Shown in pieces: positions 26,396 through 34,675 of a DNA stretch of 40,539 nt. The stretch lies in assembly GCF_002777745.1 (NCBI RefSeq), contig NZ_MEIO01000059.1, positions 1-40,539 on the forward strand, read 5' to 3'. The notes under the pieces are model-generated. The model was given only the letters and a program-made list of their open reading frames with translations. It was not told the origin of the DNA and ran no database searches. The stretch is from Snodgrassella alvi (GTDB taxonomy: Bacteria > Pseudomonadota > Gammaproteobacteria > Burkholderiales > Neisseriaceae). Numbering within the stretch: position 1 is the first letter of the stretch; each line of letters starts with the position of its first letter. A program made the position numbers and the translations under genes.

Positions 26396-27444
26396 AACTA
26401 TATCTTTTTATTATTGATTAATAATTACTAATTAACATCCGGCAAGTACACAGAGACTGTATATACATAAAGACATGAAAATATATGTATTGTATTTTGG
26501 TGTCTTATATATTCTTTATACATACCAGATATTAATTACATTGCAATCATCCTGATTAACTGCATGCCAATATCTTGCTTAAAATGGAATTGTTACCACC
26601 TTGGGCATAGTAAACAGTTTGATTATTCTTCATTTTTGCAGGCACAGGTGCAATTGTTTTGTTAAAACTATGCACAATCATTACTTTTTTACCAGCATTC
26701 AATCATTCTGGAACAGAAACCAATCTGATATTTCTAAAAATCTTAAGCCAGATAATTATTTCTCAAACATATTTTCTTAGTTTAAATGTTATTAAAAATT
26801 CGTCAGTATAAAAACTCATACAAACAATAATGCCAAACAAATATTTTTTGACATTATTGAAGTAAATAAAACAATAATTTTTCGGTTTTCCAAATACTGA
26901 TTAATTGGTGGGTTAATTTTATTTCACTGTATTCAAGATTAAAATATTAATCAAATGTTCAGAATTTTCATTCTATAACCTTAATAAACAATAGTGCCGA
27001 CGTAGCTTGTATGGGCAGATATGCGAATTCAGCTGTATTTCATAATCCACATCAAGCCATCTTGCTTACAACCGCAATGTGATGAGTGTGTATTTTGAAT
27101 AATGGAAACTAAACGATTCTGCCAGCTATCAGTACAACCAACACTTATCTAACAAAATATTTTACTAAAAAATTAAATTTAATGGAATTGAGCATAAGAA
27201 TATCTCAGAGCTTTGTATTCTGCGCTCAATTTTCTTTTATGCCTGAATCCAAATTGGACAAAACTTAAACTAAATAATTAATTAATTATTACAGCCTAGT
27301 TTCATTTATACCTAACATAGTAATAATCTAATCTAAATTGTTTGCAAATATTATCATACCTTATTCTTTATAAGCAAATTATTTGACAAACCGATTTCAA
27401 AAATTTAAATTTCTGCCGCCATTCAGATTACTTATTATATAAAA
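26396..27444. other. Intergenic region upstream of the rhs operon
   Basis: About 1 kb of AT-rich DNA that must contain the operon promoter, though I cannot choose a convincing -35/-10 pair. A decayed reading frame lies on the minus strand at about 26556-26762: EIIIWLKIFRNIRLVSVPE, a TGA, then LNAGKKVMIVHSFNKTIAP, VPAKMKNNQTVYYAQGG and NNSILSKILACS. It may be a gene relic. Nothing else is supported. Confidence 0.45.
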
Positions 27445-27470
27445 AAAATCGTACTTTACAGTACGATTTT
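27445..27470 (-). terminator. Factor-independent terminator
   Basis: AAAATCGTACT / AGTACGATTTT, 11-bp perfect stem with a 4-nt loop and a long T run on the minus strand. It closes the transcript of the 810-residue protein gene and separates it from the rhs operon. Confidence 0.9.
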
Positions 27471-27521
27471 TATTTGAGGCTTAATTAATAAAATAATTAA
27501 TAGCGTGTCCAGATAATAGGT

Positions 27522-29954
27522 TTATTGGCCATTTTTTCCCTCTCGTGCTACAGATATAGGAAGTGTAACCGAATTATTACTTTTATCTGGATCTGCCAAC
27601 TGGCTCTGTACCCGAGCAATGAATTCACCCTTACCATTTTCTGTATTTACCTTTACAGTCAGCAATACAATAGCTGCATCGCCCGATGATAATTTATCAA
27701 CCCGTTTTTCTGCTTTATTATAATTGCCCATTAGTACTTTCTGACTGGTTATTTTCAAATCAGAACTTAAGACAGATTGCAGATAAATATTGCGTGCCTC
27801 CATTGGTCCATTATTACTGATGGTTAATAATAGTTGTACACAATCATCAGGCAGTGTAGGTACTCGTCTCAGTTTCTCAACCTCCAGCACAATATCAGCT
27901 ACACCAGGCTGAACAGCAAGGCTAACCTGATTATTGCTTAAATCAGCATCTTCAGTCTCACTATTTACGCGTGCAGTGAACTGACCTACTTTTTCAGCAC
28001 CCGTTATTTTTACTGTCAGCAACAACGCCGTGCTTTCACCAGCGGCAAGTTGATCAATCCGTTCATCCTGAGTATTGTAATTTCCTGCTACAATTTTCTG
28101 ACCGGTAATTTCAAGATTATCAGGTAAATCAGCCTGCATATAAATATTGCGTGCGATTCCTGATCCTTGATTTGAAATAGTCAGCAATAACTGCACTGTA
28201 TCCTGTGGTAATACAGTATCCGGTTGTACGAGCTCAATATTTAATGAAACATCTGCTTTCCCTAGTAAAGAAGGCTGGTTAGCTTTTTGCTTCGCAAACA
28301 GATTATTTTCTGCATGCATATTTTCTGTTAGCACAATATGCTCAATTTTGCCCGCAACAGCATTACCTCCGGCACTACCCGCAACAGCAGGTCCATCAAT
28401 CATACCCTCAATATCGGTAACCCAGATATTATAGTCGCCCACAGGTAATTTATCGAAAATAAACTTACCTGAATCATCAGTATAGTTAACCTGCTCAATT
28501 CTGTTGCCAGCGTTATCCCGTCCGGATAAGACAACTTTGATGTGGCTCAGTCCGGGTTCACCACTATCCAGCAGACCATTTGCATCCAGATCATTGTATA
28601 CCTTACCAGCAATTATGCCCTTAGCCTGAACAACACCATGTTTAAATAATTTATATTGTCCGGTTGAATCATGATCAAATACATTCACATAATAAGACCA
28701 AGACAAATCTTTATTACGTGATTTAGATAACCAGACATTATCATTTAATAAGCGTTTTCCATCCGAACGCACAACATCATGTGGCTGCTTGCTACCTTTA
28801 AAAGGATCAGCTACTTTGGTATAGACAAACCCACTGGTGGCCGGAAAAGTTAGCTGATAGCCATCACTGGCTGCTTTTAAAGCAGCCTGATTACTTTGCT
28901 CAGTTACTTCTGAATCCGCACCATTTGATTGGTACAGGCGTACCACATCACCATCAAGTGCCAGAAAATCGGTAACATTATCACTATCAGGCAAATCAAC
29001 TTTCACATCATGGATTAAAGTGTGTGTATTCGTAGCTTTTAGCAGGCTGGTAACTGCACCACCCAAAGTATCTGCATGAGTGAATGTCGCATTGAAATCA
29101 GTAAACGTACCCGACAGACTGGCACTCATATTCCAGCGGCCGACAGTAGTAGCACCCGCATCTATATCGCCAAAATTCAACAACAAACTCTTGCTGGTGG
29201 ATTGATTACCGATATAACTACCTAAAATATTGAAATCTACCAGTAAATTCTTTTTATTTTCCACAATTTTAGGCTGAGCTGAATCAATCATGGTTTTATA
29301 GGAAACACCTTTACCTTCATTTTTTACGCGTACACCGAAAGAAAACGGGATAGGTGGTTCTTCCTCCGCGGTAAAAGGATCATCTCCGTAAACTTCACCC
29401 GGCAAAAAATAATCCAGTGTCAGCAATGGCTGTGGTTTCACCACCACATAATCAGGCACAACATCAACTGTAGTTTTCTGTCCGTTGAGTTCATACGTCA
29501 GTCTTGCGCCAATATTGTAAAGCGTATCCTTATCCTTGGCAGCTCCGTAGGCTGGTATAATCAGCCAGTGAATATCCGCGTTGGATTTTGCTGCTATCTG
29601 CCCTGTTCCGCTGATATCATTAACCCCAGAAAGGGAATTAATGCGATAAAAGAATTTGGCCTTATTATCATCAGTTTTCTGAGTTACCTCAACCGGCTGA
29701 TTATCCCTGTCAGTAAAAATCAGCTCAACTTGGATATTTTTTAAACTGGTATCCAGACCATTTTTAATTAACATCCGTGCGTCAAAAGCCTGTCGCTCAA
29801 AAGACAGTTTCTGCTCAATCACAATTTTAACTTCTGCACACTCTACATCCTGCGCAAATACTAATCCTGCTGGCATTATGCTACAGAAAAAAAACGCCAG
29901 AAGAGTCAGTATATGGCAAAATCCTTTGCAATACTTCAATAGCATACCCTTCAT
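27522..29954 (-). CDS. Exported CARDB/DUF11 and SdrB-type surface protein
   Basis: Protein of 810 residues with a signal peptide cut after LVFAQ-type sequence near residue 35. Residues ~40-440 are a beta-rich part without a family I recognise (LTLDYFLPGEVYGDDPF; GFVYTKVADPF). Residues ~448-520 form an SdrD B-like or carboxypeptidase regulatory-like module (GKVYNDLDANGLLDSGEPG, then FDKLPVGDYNIWVTD). Two tandem CARDB/DUF11 repeats close the protein (DTVQLLLTISNQGSGIARN and DCVQLLLTISNNGPMEARN). Start supported by AAAGG about 8 nt upstream. Similar architecture and strand suggest it belongs functionally with the Rhs operon, but it has its own terminator. Confidence 0.8.
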   Translation of the reverse strand: MKGMLLKYCKGFCHILTLLAFFFCSIMPAGLVFAQDVECAEVKIVIEQKLSFERQAFDARMLIKNGLDTSLKNIQVELIFTDRDNQPVEVTQKTDDNKAKFFYRINSLSGVNDISGTGQIAAKSNADIHWLIIPAYGAAKDKDTLYNIGARLTYELNGQKTTVDVVPDYVVVKPQPLLTLDYFLPGEVYGDDPFTAEEEPPIPFSFGVRVKNEGKGVSYKTMIDSAQPKIVENKKNLLVDFNILGSYIGNQSTSKSLLLNFGDIDAGATTVGRWNMSASLSGTFTDFNATFTHADTLGGAVTSLLKATNTHTLIHDVKVDLPDSDNVTDFLALDGDVVRLYQSNGADSEVTEQSNQAALKAASDGYQLTFPATSGFVYTKVADPFKGSKQPHDVVRSDGKRLLNDNVWLSKSRNKDLSWSYYVNVFDHDSTGQYKLFKHGVVQAKGIIAGKVYNDLDANGLLDSGEPGLSHIKVVLSGRDNAGNRIEQVNYTDDSGKFIFDKLPVGDYNIWVTDIEGMIDGPAVAGSAGGNAVAGKIEHIVLTENMHAENNLFAKQKANQPSLLGKADVSLNIELVQPDTVLPQDTVQLLLTISNQGSGIARNIYMQADLPDNLEITGQKIVAGNYNTQDERIDQLAAGESTALLLTVKITGAEKVGQFTARVNSETEDADLSNNQVSLAVQPGVADIVLEVEKLRRVPTLPDDCVQLLLTISNNGPMEARNIYLQSVLSSDLKITSQKVLMGNYNKAEKRVDKLSSGDAAIVLLTVKVNTENGKGEFIARVQSQLADPDKSNNSVTLPISVAREGKNGQ

Positions 29955-31594
29955 TATTTAACCTTTATGTATCATTATTCATCTTATTGAATTTACAAAT
30001 AATGCAGCCAATACCTTAGTACATTCGTACATTTATTTGTTTACTCTCCCTTTAATGGATTATTCGAAACTAATTTCAATTTATATTTAAATTTCTTTTA
30101 TTCTCCATCTGCCATACCTATATATTGTATTGTTTAAATAAATTTATTTATTATTTGTACTTTATTTTTCAGATAAATAATGTCATATAAATTCATAATG
30201 AATATTAGCATAGTAAATTTTGAGATCAGCCATACCATCATTCAAACAGCGGCAGATTTATTTCCAATATGAAAAAGGATATTACTGTTATTACAAACAG
30301 TCTAATTATAGCAGCCAGTTCGTTCAAAATCGTTTACAGACCATAATAGCCAGCGCAATTACAATGCTACTGGCAAAAAAAACTTACCTGAAAATTTGTA
30401 TACAAGATAACAACCAAAGCTTGATTAAGGCGCGTTAGCTGTTTAAATTAAGTGCATTAATGCAGTCTATAAAAATAATGCTGCCTGCTTGTTTATAGTG
30501 CTATCAGCATAATTATTAGCCACCCACTAGAGTAAAATGCTGTTTATTTATCCAGAGTTTGAGTCAGACTATATAGCAAGCTTTATATTGATATAGAAAG
30601 TAATAAATTACTCGCTTGAACTTCAATAATATTCAAGTAGCTGATAAAATTCTTTGCCGATCATTGGTCGTCTAGCTATTGTAAACAACAGCCAAACCTA
30701 CAAATCAAACAGCATATTTATTCAAAATATGAAATATCACAAGTTAAACTATCAACGTTGATTTGAGCAGTCAATCTTTATCATATTTCTGCACGAAAAT
30801 ATATTTATCAATTAATTATATTAGGCTCCATTTCTCATTATTTCCTTTTTCATACAGTAAAAAATAATTGTTTAAACGTATATTTTCAAAAAATATATAC
30901 GCAATTTAATATTAAATTATCAAATTTTAAAATATTTTTTTAACTATACTCTCTTTTAAGCATAATTTGCAAGTGTTAGTCAGGATAAACTGCTTCAAGC
31001 TAGTGTTCTGATTTCGTAATATTTACTTTGCATTTATCAGCTAAGTTACTGCTTATTCTATTAAATAATTTTTTATAATATTACTCCATCAGAATAACAA
31101 CACATATTTAAACAACAAAATTAAGAGGTAGTTGTTTATTCAATTTTACTCGTGGCAAATAACCTAGGGATAAATATCACCGTTATAATTGTACCAATCA
31201 GCTTAAGCAACAAAGAATTGTTGCAATTCTTTGGTTCTCACGAATTCTTTTTCTTTAACAAATTCTGTTTCTATAGTTTTATGATTTTAAAAATCACTTT
31301 CGCCACTGCGATATCCTACAGACAGCCTTTTAACTTAGAGTGCGTTGAATATTGAATGTGTTAAAACCCTTATTTGGCAACTGATTATTAAACTTCTTCC
31401 CTCGAGTAACTAGCAATTTTCCAGTTTGATAAATTAAATAACGCACATAAATCATGCCAGCATTAATTAACATGTATATAGATTGAGCCTGCGATTATAA
31501 TCTGCCGTTTAATACCTACACCAAACTGACGCTGTAATTAATTAGCTATTGCTTGCCATCTGATATATTCGGGACGGTTATGAGGACGGTAAGC
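29955..31594. other. Long AT-rich stretch without a supported gene
   Basis: About 1.6 kb. Open frames at 30220-30438 and 31152-31355 on the plus strand have no family features, no clear ribosome binding site and low-complexity composition, so I do not call them. The end (about 31490-31594) holds decayed integrase sequence (NRYL-like and LAIA-like words) in shifting frames. The promoter for the gene at 27522-29954 should be near 29960-30100. Confidence 0.5.
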
Positions 31595-32194
31595 ATGGAT
31601 AATCACCTTGCCAAAGTTCAAGATGCTGGAGAAGCCTAAGCGCAGGGAACGCTGGCTGACAGCTGATGAGAAAAACAGGCTGTTTAAAGAATTGCCAGAA
31701 CACCTGATATCTATTGCGGCTTTTGCGCTGGCTACTGGTTTGAGAAAAGCTAATGTAGCCGGTCTGCAATGGTTGCAGGTGGATATAGGGAGGCGTACTG
31801 CATGGATTTATGTGGATCAAACAAAATCATCAAGAGCGATAGGAGTGCCTTTAAATGAAGATGCAATGAGTATAATTCTAAGCCAGCGCGGGAAACATAA
31901 AACCAACGTGTTTACTTACAAGGACAACTCAACCAAAAACCCCGCAGGCACAGCATGGAAAAAGCATTAAAGCGTGCTCGAATTGCTAATTTTCGATTCC
32001 ATGATTGCCGACATACATGGGCAACTAACCATATGATTCAGGAGATACCAACGCGGCCGCTTCAAGAATTAGGAGGCTGGTCAAGTGAAAAGATGGTGCA
32101 AATGTGTGCCCATTTAAACACTGAGCACTTGCGTCAGTATGCTGGAAACTCTTCTCAATTTGACACCAATTTGACACCAGCGCAAATTCAATAA
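31595..32194 (+). pseudogene. Decayed tyrosine recombinase (phage-type integrase)
   Basis: C-terminal catalytic part in two or three frames: NHLAKV, then KMLEKPKRRERWLTADEK, ATGLRKANVAGLQW (first catalytic Arg), VFTYKDNSTKNPAGTAW, a one-base loss in an A tract near 31955-31965, then RIANFRFHDCRHTWATNHM (H-x-x-R) and LGGWSSEKMVQMCAHLNTE. The residue before AHL is normally the nucleophilic Tyr (YAHL) and is Cys here. The N-terminal part is lost. The gene points toward the tRNA fragment at 32245, as integrases beside their attachment site often do. Confidence 0.85.
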
Positions 32195-32218
32195 AAAAAG
32201 CCACAGGGCGATGTGACT
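32193..32218 (-). terminator. Probable factor-independent terminator
   Basis: On the minus strand AGTCAC pairs with GTGGCT (one G-U) and is followed by seven T. It could end transcription coming from the tRNA side. Confidence 0.55.
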
Positions 32219-32244
32219 TAAATCATTGAATCTATAATGTATAT

Positions 32245-32295
32245 TGGTGGAGGTAAGCGGGATCGAACCGCTGACCTCTTGCATGCCATGCAAGC
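32245..32295 (-). tRNA. 3' fragment of tRNA-Ala(GGC), attachment-site scar
   Basis: 51 nt reading, on the minus strand, anticodon arm CTTGC-ATGGCAT-GCAAG (anticodon GGC), variable AGGTC, T arm AGCGG-TTCGATC-CCGCT, acceptor strand TACCTCC and ACCA. The D arm and 5' acceptor strand are missing; the DNA upstream (above 32295) is unrelated and AT-rich. A 3' tRNA fragment of this kind is the usual duplicated att core left by an integrated phage or island. It cannot make a tRNA. Confidence 0.85.
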
Positions 32296-32441
32296 ATCCA
32301 AACATTTAGTTATTTATTATCAGTAATTTATATATTGCCGCTTGCCACACAATCAGCAATATTAATCAATACTAATCATTAACAGGTCGCACAAAACCCG
32401 CACAGCGGATTTATGCCCTTTGGGGTGACAGATAACACATT

Positions 32442-32477
32442 TCAACCGTTGCAGAGATTACAACGGTTGATTTTTTT
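32442..32477 (+). terminator. Factor-independent terminator
   Basis: TCAACCGTTG / CAACGGTTGA, perfect 10-bp stem with a 9-nt loop followed by seven T on the plus strand. It lies just after the end of the spanin genes, which run on the other strand. Confidence 0.85.
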
Positions 32478-32488
32478 GCTTACACGCT

Positions 32489-32749
32489 TTACTGAATAGC
32501 GTTTACCAGCGCACTATGCCGCCTTGCACAGTCGTTATACTTCCCTACTACCCCAACTGACCACGGCAGAATATCTGCGCCAGTAGCACCGTTTAAAGGG
32601 CTTAATGCAGGGCATGGCTCTGTAAGGTTGGCTGGAATGCTAGCGACTGCTGATGGCTTCGTTGATGATGCGCACCCCTGAAGCATCCAGACACACGTTA
32701 GTATAGACAGGAACTTTAACAATCTTTGTAACTTGTGTTTGTCGTTCAT
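32489..32749 (-). CDS. Rz1-like outer-membrane spanin lipoprotein
   Basis: Protein of 86 residues with a lipoprotein signal (LKFLSILTCVWMLQGC, Cys at about 26) and a Pro-rich mature part (SIPANLTEPCPALSPLNG). It starts inside the Rz gene in another frame and runs past its end by about 150 nt, the classic overlapping Rz/Rz1 layout. Together with Rz it joins inner and outer membranes during phage lysis. Confidence 0.85.
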   Translation of the reverse strand: MNDKHKLQRLLKFLSILTCVWMLQGCASSTKPSAVASIPANLTEPCPALSPLNGATGADILPWSVGVVGKYNDCARRHSALVNAIQ

Positions 32750-32975
32750 CTTGCTTTACCTCATTTTCTGCTTTCTGTTTCTCATAGTCTTGGCTGGCTT
32801 TATTGATAGCCGCCTGCTGCTTGGCCAAAGCCTCCTGATACTGCCGTTGGACTTCTTCCGTGCCCTTGCTATAGCCTTTCTGGTACTGCTTGCTGCTATA
32901 GCTAAGTACAGCAAATAGCACCATCAAGGCAAGCAAAGCCCAAGCGCCTAAGGCTAGATAATTAATGTTTTTCAT
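32640..32975 (-). CDS. Rz-like inner-membrane spanin
   Basis: Protein of 111 residues: N-terminal membrane anchor (INYLALGAWALLALMVLFAV), then a long coiled coil (EVQRQYQEALAKQQAAINKA) and a periplasmic end with VPVYTNVCLDASGVRIINE. Length and plan fit an i-spanin. The start is directly after the endolysin stop, and Rz1 is nested in its 3' end. It belongs to the lysis module of the prophage. Confidence 0.87.
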   Translation of the reverse strand: MKNINYLALGAWALLALMVLFAVLSYSSKQYQKGYSKGTEEVQRQYQEALAKQQAAINKASQDYEKQKAENEVKQDERQTQVTKIVKVPVYTNVCLDASGVRIINEAISSR

Positions 32976-32977
32976 GG

Positions 32978-33409
32978 CTACACCTCAAAATGCGGGTAAT
33001 CTTTAGTCTTTACCCAATCTCCACCCCAGTTTATTTTTACACCAAGCTCATTGGCAGCATGTTTCATAGCCTCGGCAATTACCCGGAATTTCTTTAAATC
33101 ATTCCAATCTACCGGATACGGCACTAAATCTATGGCTTTGCCTGTGGTGTGTTTGCTGGCGAATGGGTTATTTAGCCATGTAACTTTGCTTAAACTTGGC
33201 TGGGCGTATTTAGCCGGCACCCCCTTTATGGAACATTGTTGCGCTGTTCGTCCCTTGCCATAATTAATGCAGCACTGCTCACGGCTGCGCAAGCCCTCAG
33301 TTACCATAAAATCCTGCTTAGTAATTTCAATGGCTCGCTTAACCACCTTAACCAGATTAGCATCTACTCCTTGCAGGTTGTTTAAAGAACGCTGGCTTAG
33401 TTTGTACAT
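32978..33409 (-). CDS. Phage endolysin, M15-type peptidase
   Basis: Protein of 143 residues without signal peptide. The zinc-peptidase motifs are SKHTTGKAIDLVPY (His and Asp ligands, ~98-111) and the C-terminal DYPHFEV (third His ligand). VTEGLRSREQCCINYGKG is the family's N-terminal motif (TEGLRS). It would cut D-Ala-containing peptide cross-links in peptidoglycan (L-Ala-D-Glu or D-Ala-D-Ala type) at lysis. It is followed immediately by the spanins and preceded by a terminator and small membrane protein genes. Confidence 0.88.
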   Translation of the reverse strand: MYKLSQRSLNNLQGVDANLVKVVKRAIEITKQDFMVTEGLRSREQCCINYGKGRTAQQCSIKGVPAKYAQPSLSKVTWLNNPFASKHTTGKAIDLVPYPVDWNDLKKFRVIAEAMKHAANELGVKINWGGDWVKTKDYPHFEV

Positions 33410-33435
33410 ATTAAAAACCTTTCATGCATAAAAAA

Positions 33436-33452
33436 GCAGCCGTAATGGCTGC
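33436..33452 (-). terminator. Factor-independent terminator
   Basis: GCAGCC / GGCTGC with a 5-nt loop followed by six T on the minus strand, between the 41-residue protein gene and the endolysin. Confidence 0.8.
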
Positions 33453-33472
33453 ATCGTCGTTGTTTTAAAAAA

Positions 33473-33598
33473 TCACCACCATTTAATCGCGCTGATTATT
33501 TCAGGCAGTTTCCATGCGAAAATAAGCACCAGTAGAATCATTGCTACTGTCCACATTGTTTTACGCAACTCTTTTGGTGTAAAATTAATAGCCTCCAT
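33473..33598 (-). CDS. Small phage membrane protein (41 residues)
   Basis: Open frame beginning MEAINFTPKELRKTMWTV, one membrane helix (AMILLVLIFAWKLPEIISA) and the end IKWW. The ATG has AGGA 9 nt upstream. Location between predicted membrane proteins and the endolysin fits a small holin or antiholin-like role, but no family is recognised. Confidence 0.6.
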   Translation of the reverse strand: MEAINFTPKELRKTMWTVAMILLVLIFAWKLPEIISAIKWW

Positions 33599-33711
33599 AA
33601 AAATTCCTAGAAACTTAAATGTAAATCGTTTGTCATTAGGCATGTTGTTCAAACCTTGTTGTTAGTCACATGCCTACAGGGAGTGAGAGCCTCCTAGGAC
33701 GATTCTTATAT

Positions 33712-33740
33712 AAAAAACCAGCCGACGGGCCATCAGCCGG
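33712..33740 (-). terminator. Factor-independent terminator
   Basis: On the minus strand CCGGCTGA pairs with TCGGCTGG (two G-U pairs) and six T follow. It lies before the 41-residue protein gene. Confidence 0.65.
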
Positions 33741-33788
33741 CATGGTATAAATTCATATAATTCAATCCATTACAATCAAAAAAACCGC

Positions 33789-33813
33789 AAAAACAGGGTG
33801 CAGCCGGCACCCT
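33789..33813 (-). terminator. Factor-independent terminator
   Basis: AGGGTGC / GCACCCT with a 5-nt loop and a following T run on the minus strand, 10 nt after the stop of the gene at 33823-34158. Confidence 0.75.
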
Positions 33814-33822
33814 ATGGGCCAC

Positions 33823-34158
33823 CTATTTCTGCCGGTCATCCGTATCTCCAATCATCTTCTCTGCCCTGTTACAAACGGCATTAATCAGCTTTTGCGCCAT
33901 CTTCGGTGCGGTGGCCTTGAATGCGTCTAGTAAAGACGTGGAAGCCATGCCGGCAAATACACCAGCACCTGCAAATAGCCACGGGTGTTCTTGTGTGAAG
34001 AAATATTCCGTTAATGCTGCCGCAAAAACCATGCCTATAACGATGAACGTAATTGTTAGTACTATCCCATAGCGTTTGTAATCAGATACCACCAGCGCGC
34101 CCAGAAAGCCACCAGCGAGGGCAAAGCAATTGGCTAGTGTGAAAGCTTCGTTCATCAT
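33823..34158 (-). CDS. Phage membrane protein, holin-like
   Basis: Protein of 111 residues with three hydrophobic segments (FALAGGFLGALVV; IVLTITFIVIGMVFAAAL; WLFAGAGVFAGMASTSLL) and a charged C-terminal end (CNRAEKMIGDTDDRQK). This topology, with the neighbouring endolysin, suits a holin. It overlaps the stop of the gene at 34155-34631 by 4 nt, so the two are coupled. Family not named with certainty. Confidence 0.65.
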   Translation of the reverse strand: MMNEAFTLANCFALAGGFLGALVVSDYKRYGIVLTITFIVIGMVFAAALTEYFFTQEHPWLFAGAGVFAGMASTSLLDAFKATAPKMAQKLINAVCNRAEKMIGDTDDRQK

Positions 34159-34631
34159 TCACCGCCTTTTTTATCTTCTACCCGTTTGGTGTGTTTGATT
34201 AGATTCCTGCCGGCAAGGGCGCAGATAATGGCAATGATTGGGTATGTTGTCATGCCTGTGGATAAAGGCGGGTATGCAGCAATAAAAGTACCGGATACAA
34301 CAACCCAGATTAGAGCCGACCAGAGCAGGAAACACCCAGATATGATATTGCTACGGCTGGAATGAAAAAAGGCAGCAAATAGCTGCCCAATCGCGACAAA
34401 TATCAAAATCGCCACGAATATTTTAGGGTGAAGATGTAAGAATTTTTCATATAAATCCTCTTTAATCATTTCTTCGCCGTGTAGTGCAAATACTGTGGCA
34501 AACCCCAGCATAGCAAGGCCACTTAGTACCTCAATTATTCTGGTACCAGTGCCAAATAACCAAATCTGTAATTTGTCTGGTAAAAAGCGCAAGTCAATTA
34601 CCCAGTGCAACCATTTAAATGCTTTAAGCAT
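34155..34631 (-). CDS. Phage four-helix membrane protein
   Basis: Protein of 158 residues with about four membrane segments (VLSGLAMLGFATVFAL; IFVAILIFVAIGQLFAAFF; GCFLLWSALIWVVVSGTFI; TYPIIAIICALAGRNL) and a basic end. It is translationally coupled to the holin-like gene and starts after the terminator that closes the tape measure gene. The function could be holin partner or superinfection related; neither is shown by sequence. Confidence 0.6.
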   Translation of the reverse strand: MLKAFKWLHWVIDLRFLPDKLQIWLFGTGTRIIEVLSGLAMLGFATVFALHGEEMIKEDLYEKFLHLHPKIFVAILIFVAIGQLFAAFFHSSRSNIISGCFLLWSALIWVVVSGTFIAAYPPLSTGMTTYPIIAIICALAGRNLIKHTKRVEDKKGGE

Positions 34632-34647
34632 GATGTATTTACTCCAT

Positions 34648-34673
34648 AAAAAATACCCCGTAAACGGGGCGTA
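34648..34673 (-). terminator. Factor-independent terminator after tape measure gene
   Basis: TACGCCCCG / CGGGGTA with a 4-nt loop (GTTTA region) and a T run on the minus strand, directly after the stop of the tape measure gene. Confidence 0.85.
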
Positions 34674-34675
34674 TG

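Noticed and set aside
30220-30438. 72-codon open frame on the plus strand
   Set aside because: No family features or ribosome binding site; Tyr/Gln/Lys-rich composition expected from AT-rich non-coding DNA.
31152-31355. 67-codon open frame on the plus strand
   Set aside because: Hydrophobic and Phe-rich without a convincing start signal or recognisable motif.
32245-32295. A complete tRNA gene
   Set aside because: The D arm and 5' acceptor strand are absent; only the anticodon arm through CCA is present.
33473-33644. Longer 56-residue form of the small phage membrane protein from an ATG at 33644
   Set aside because: The run of six T between the two ATGs puts them in different frames; the upstream ATG leads to a stop after about 19 codons.
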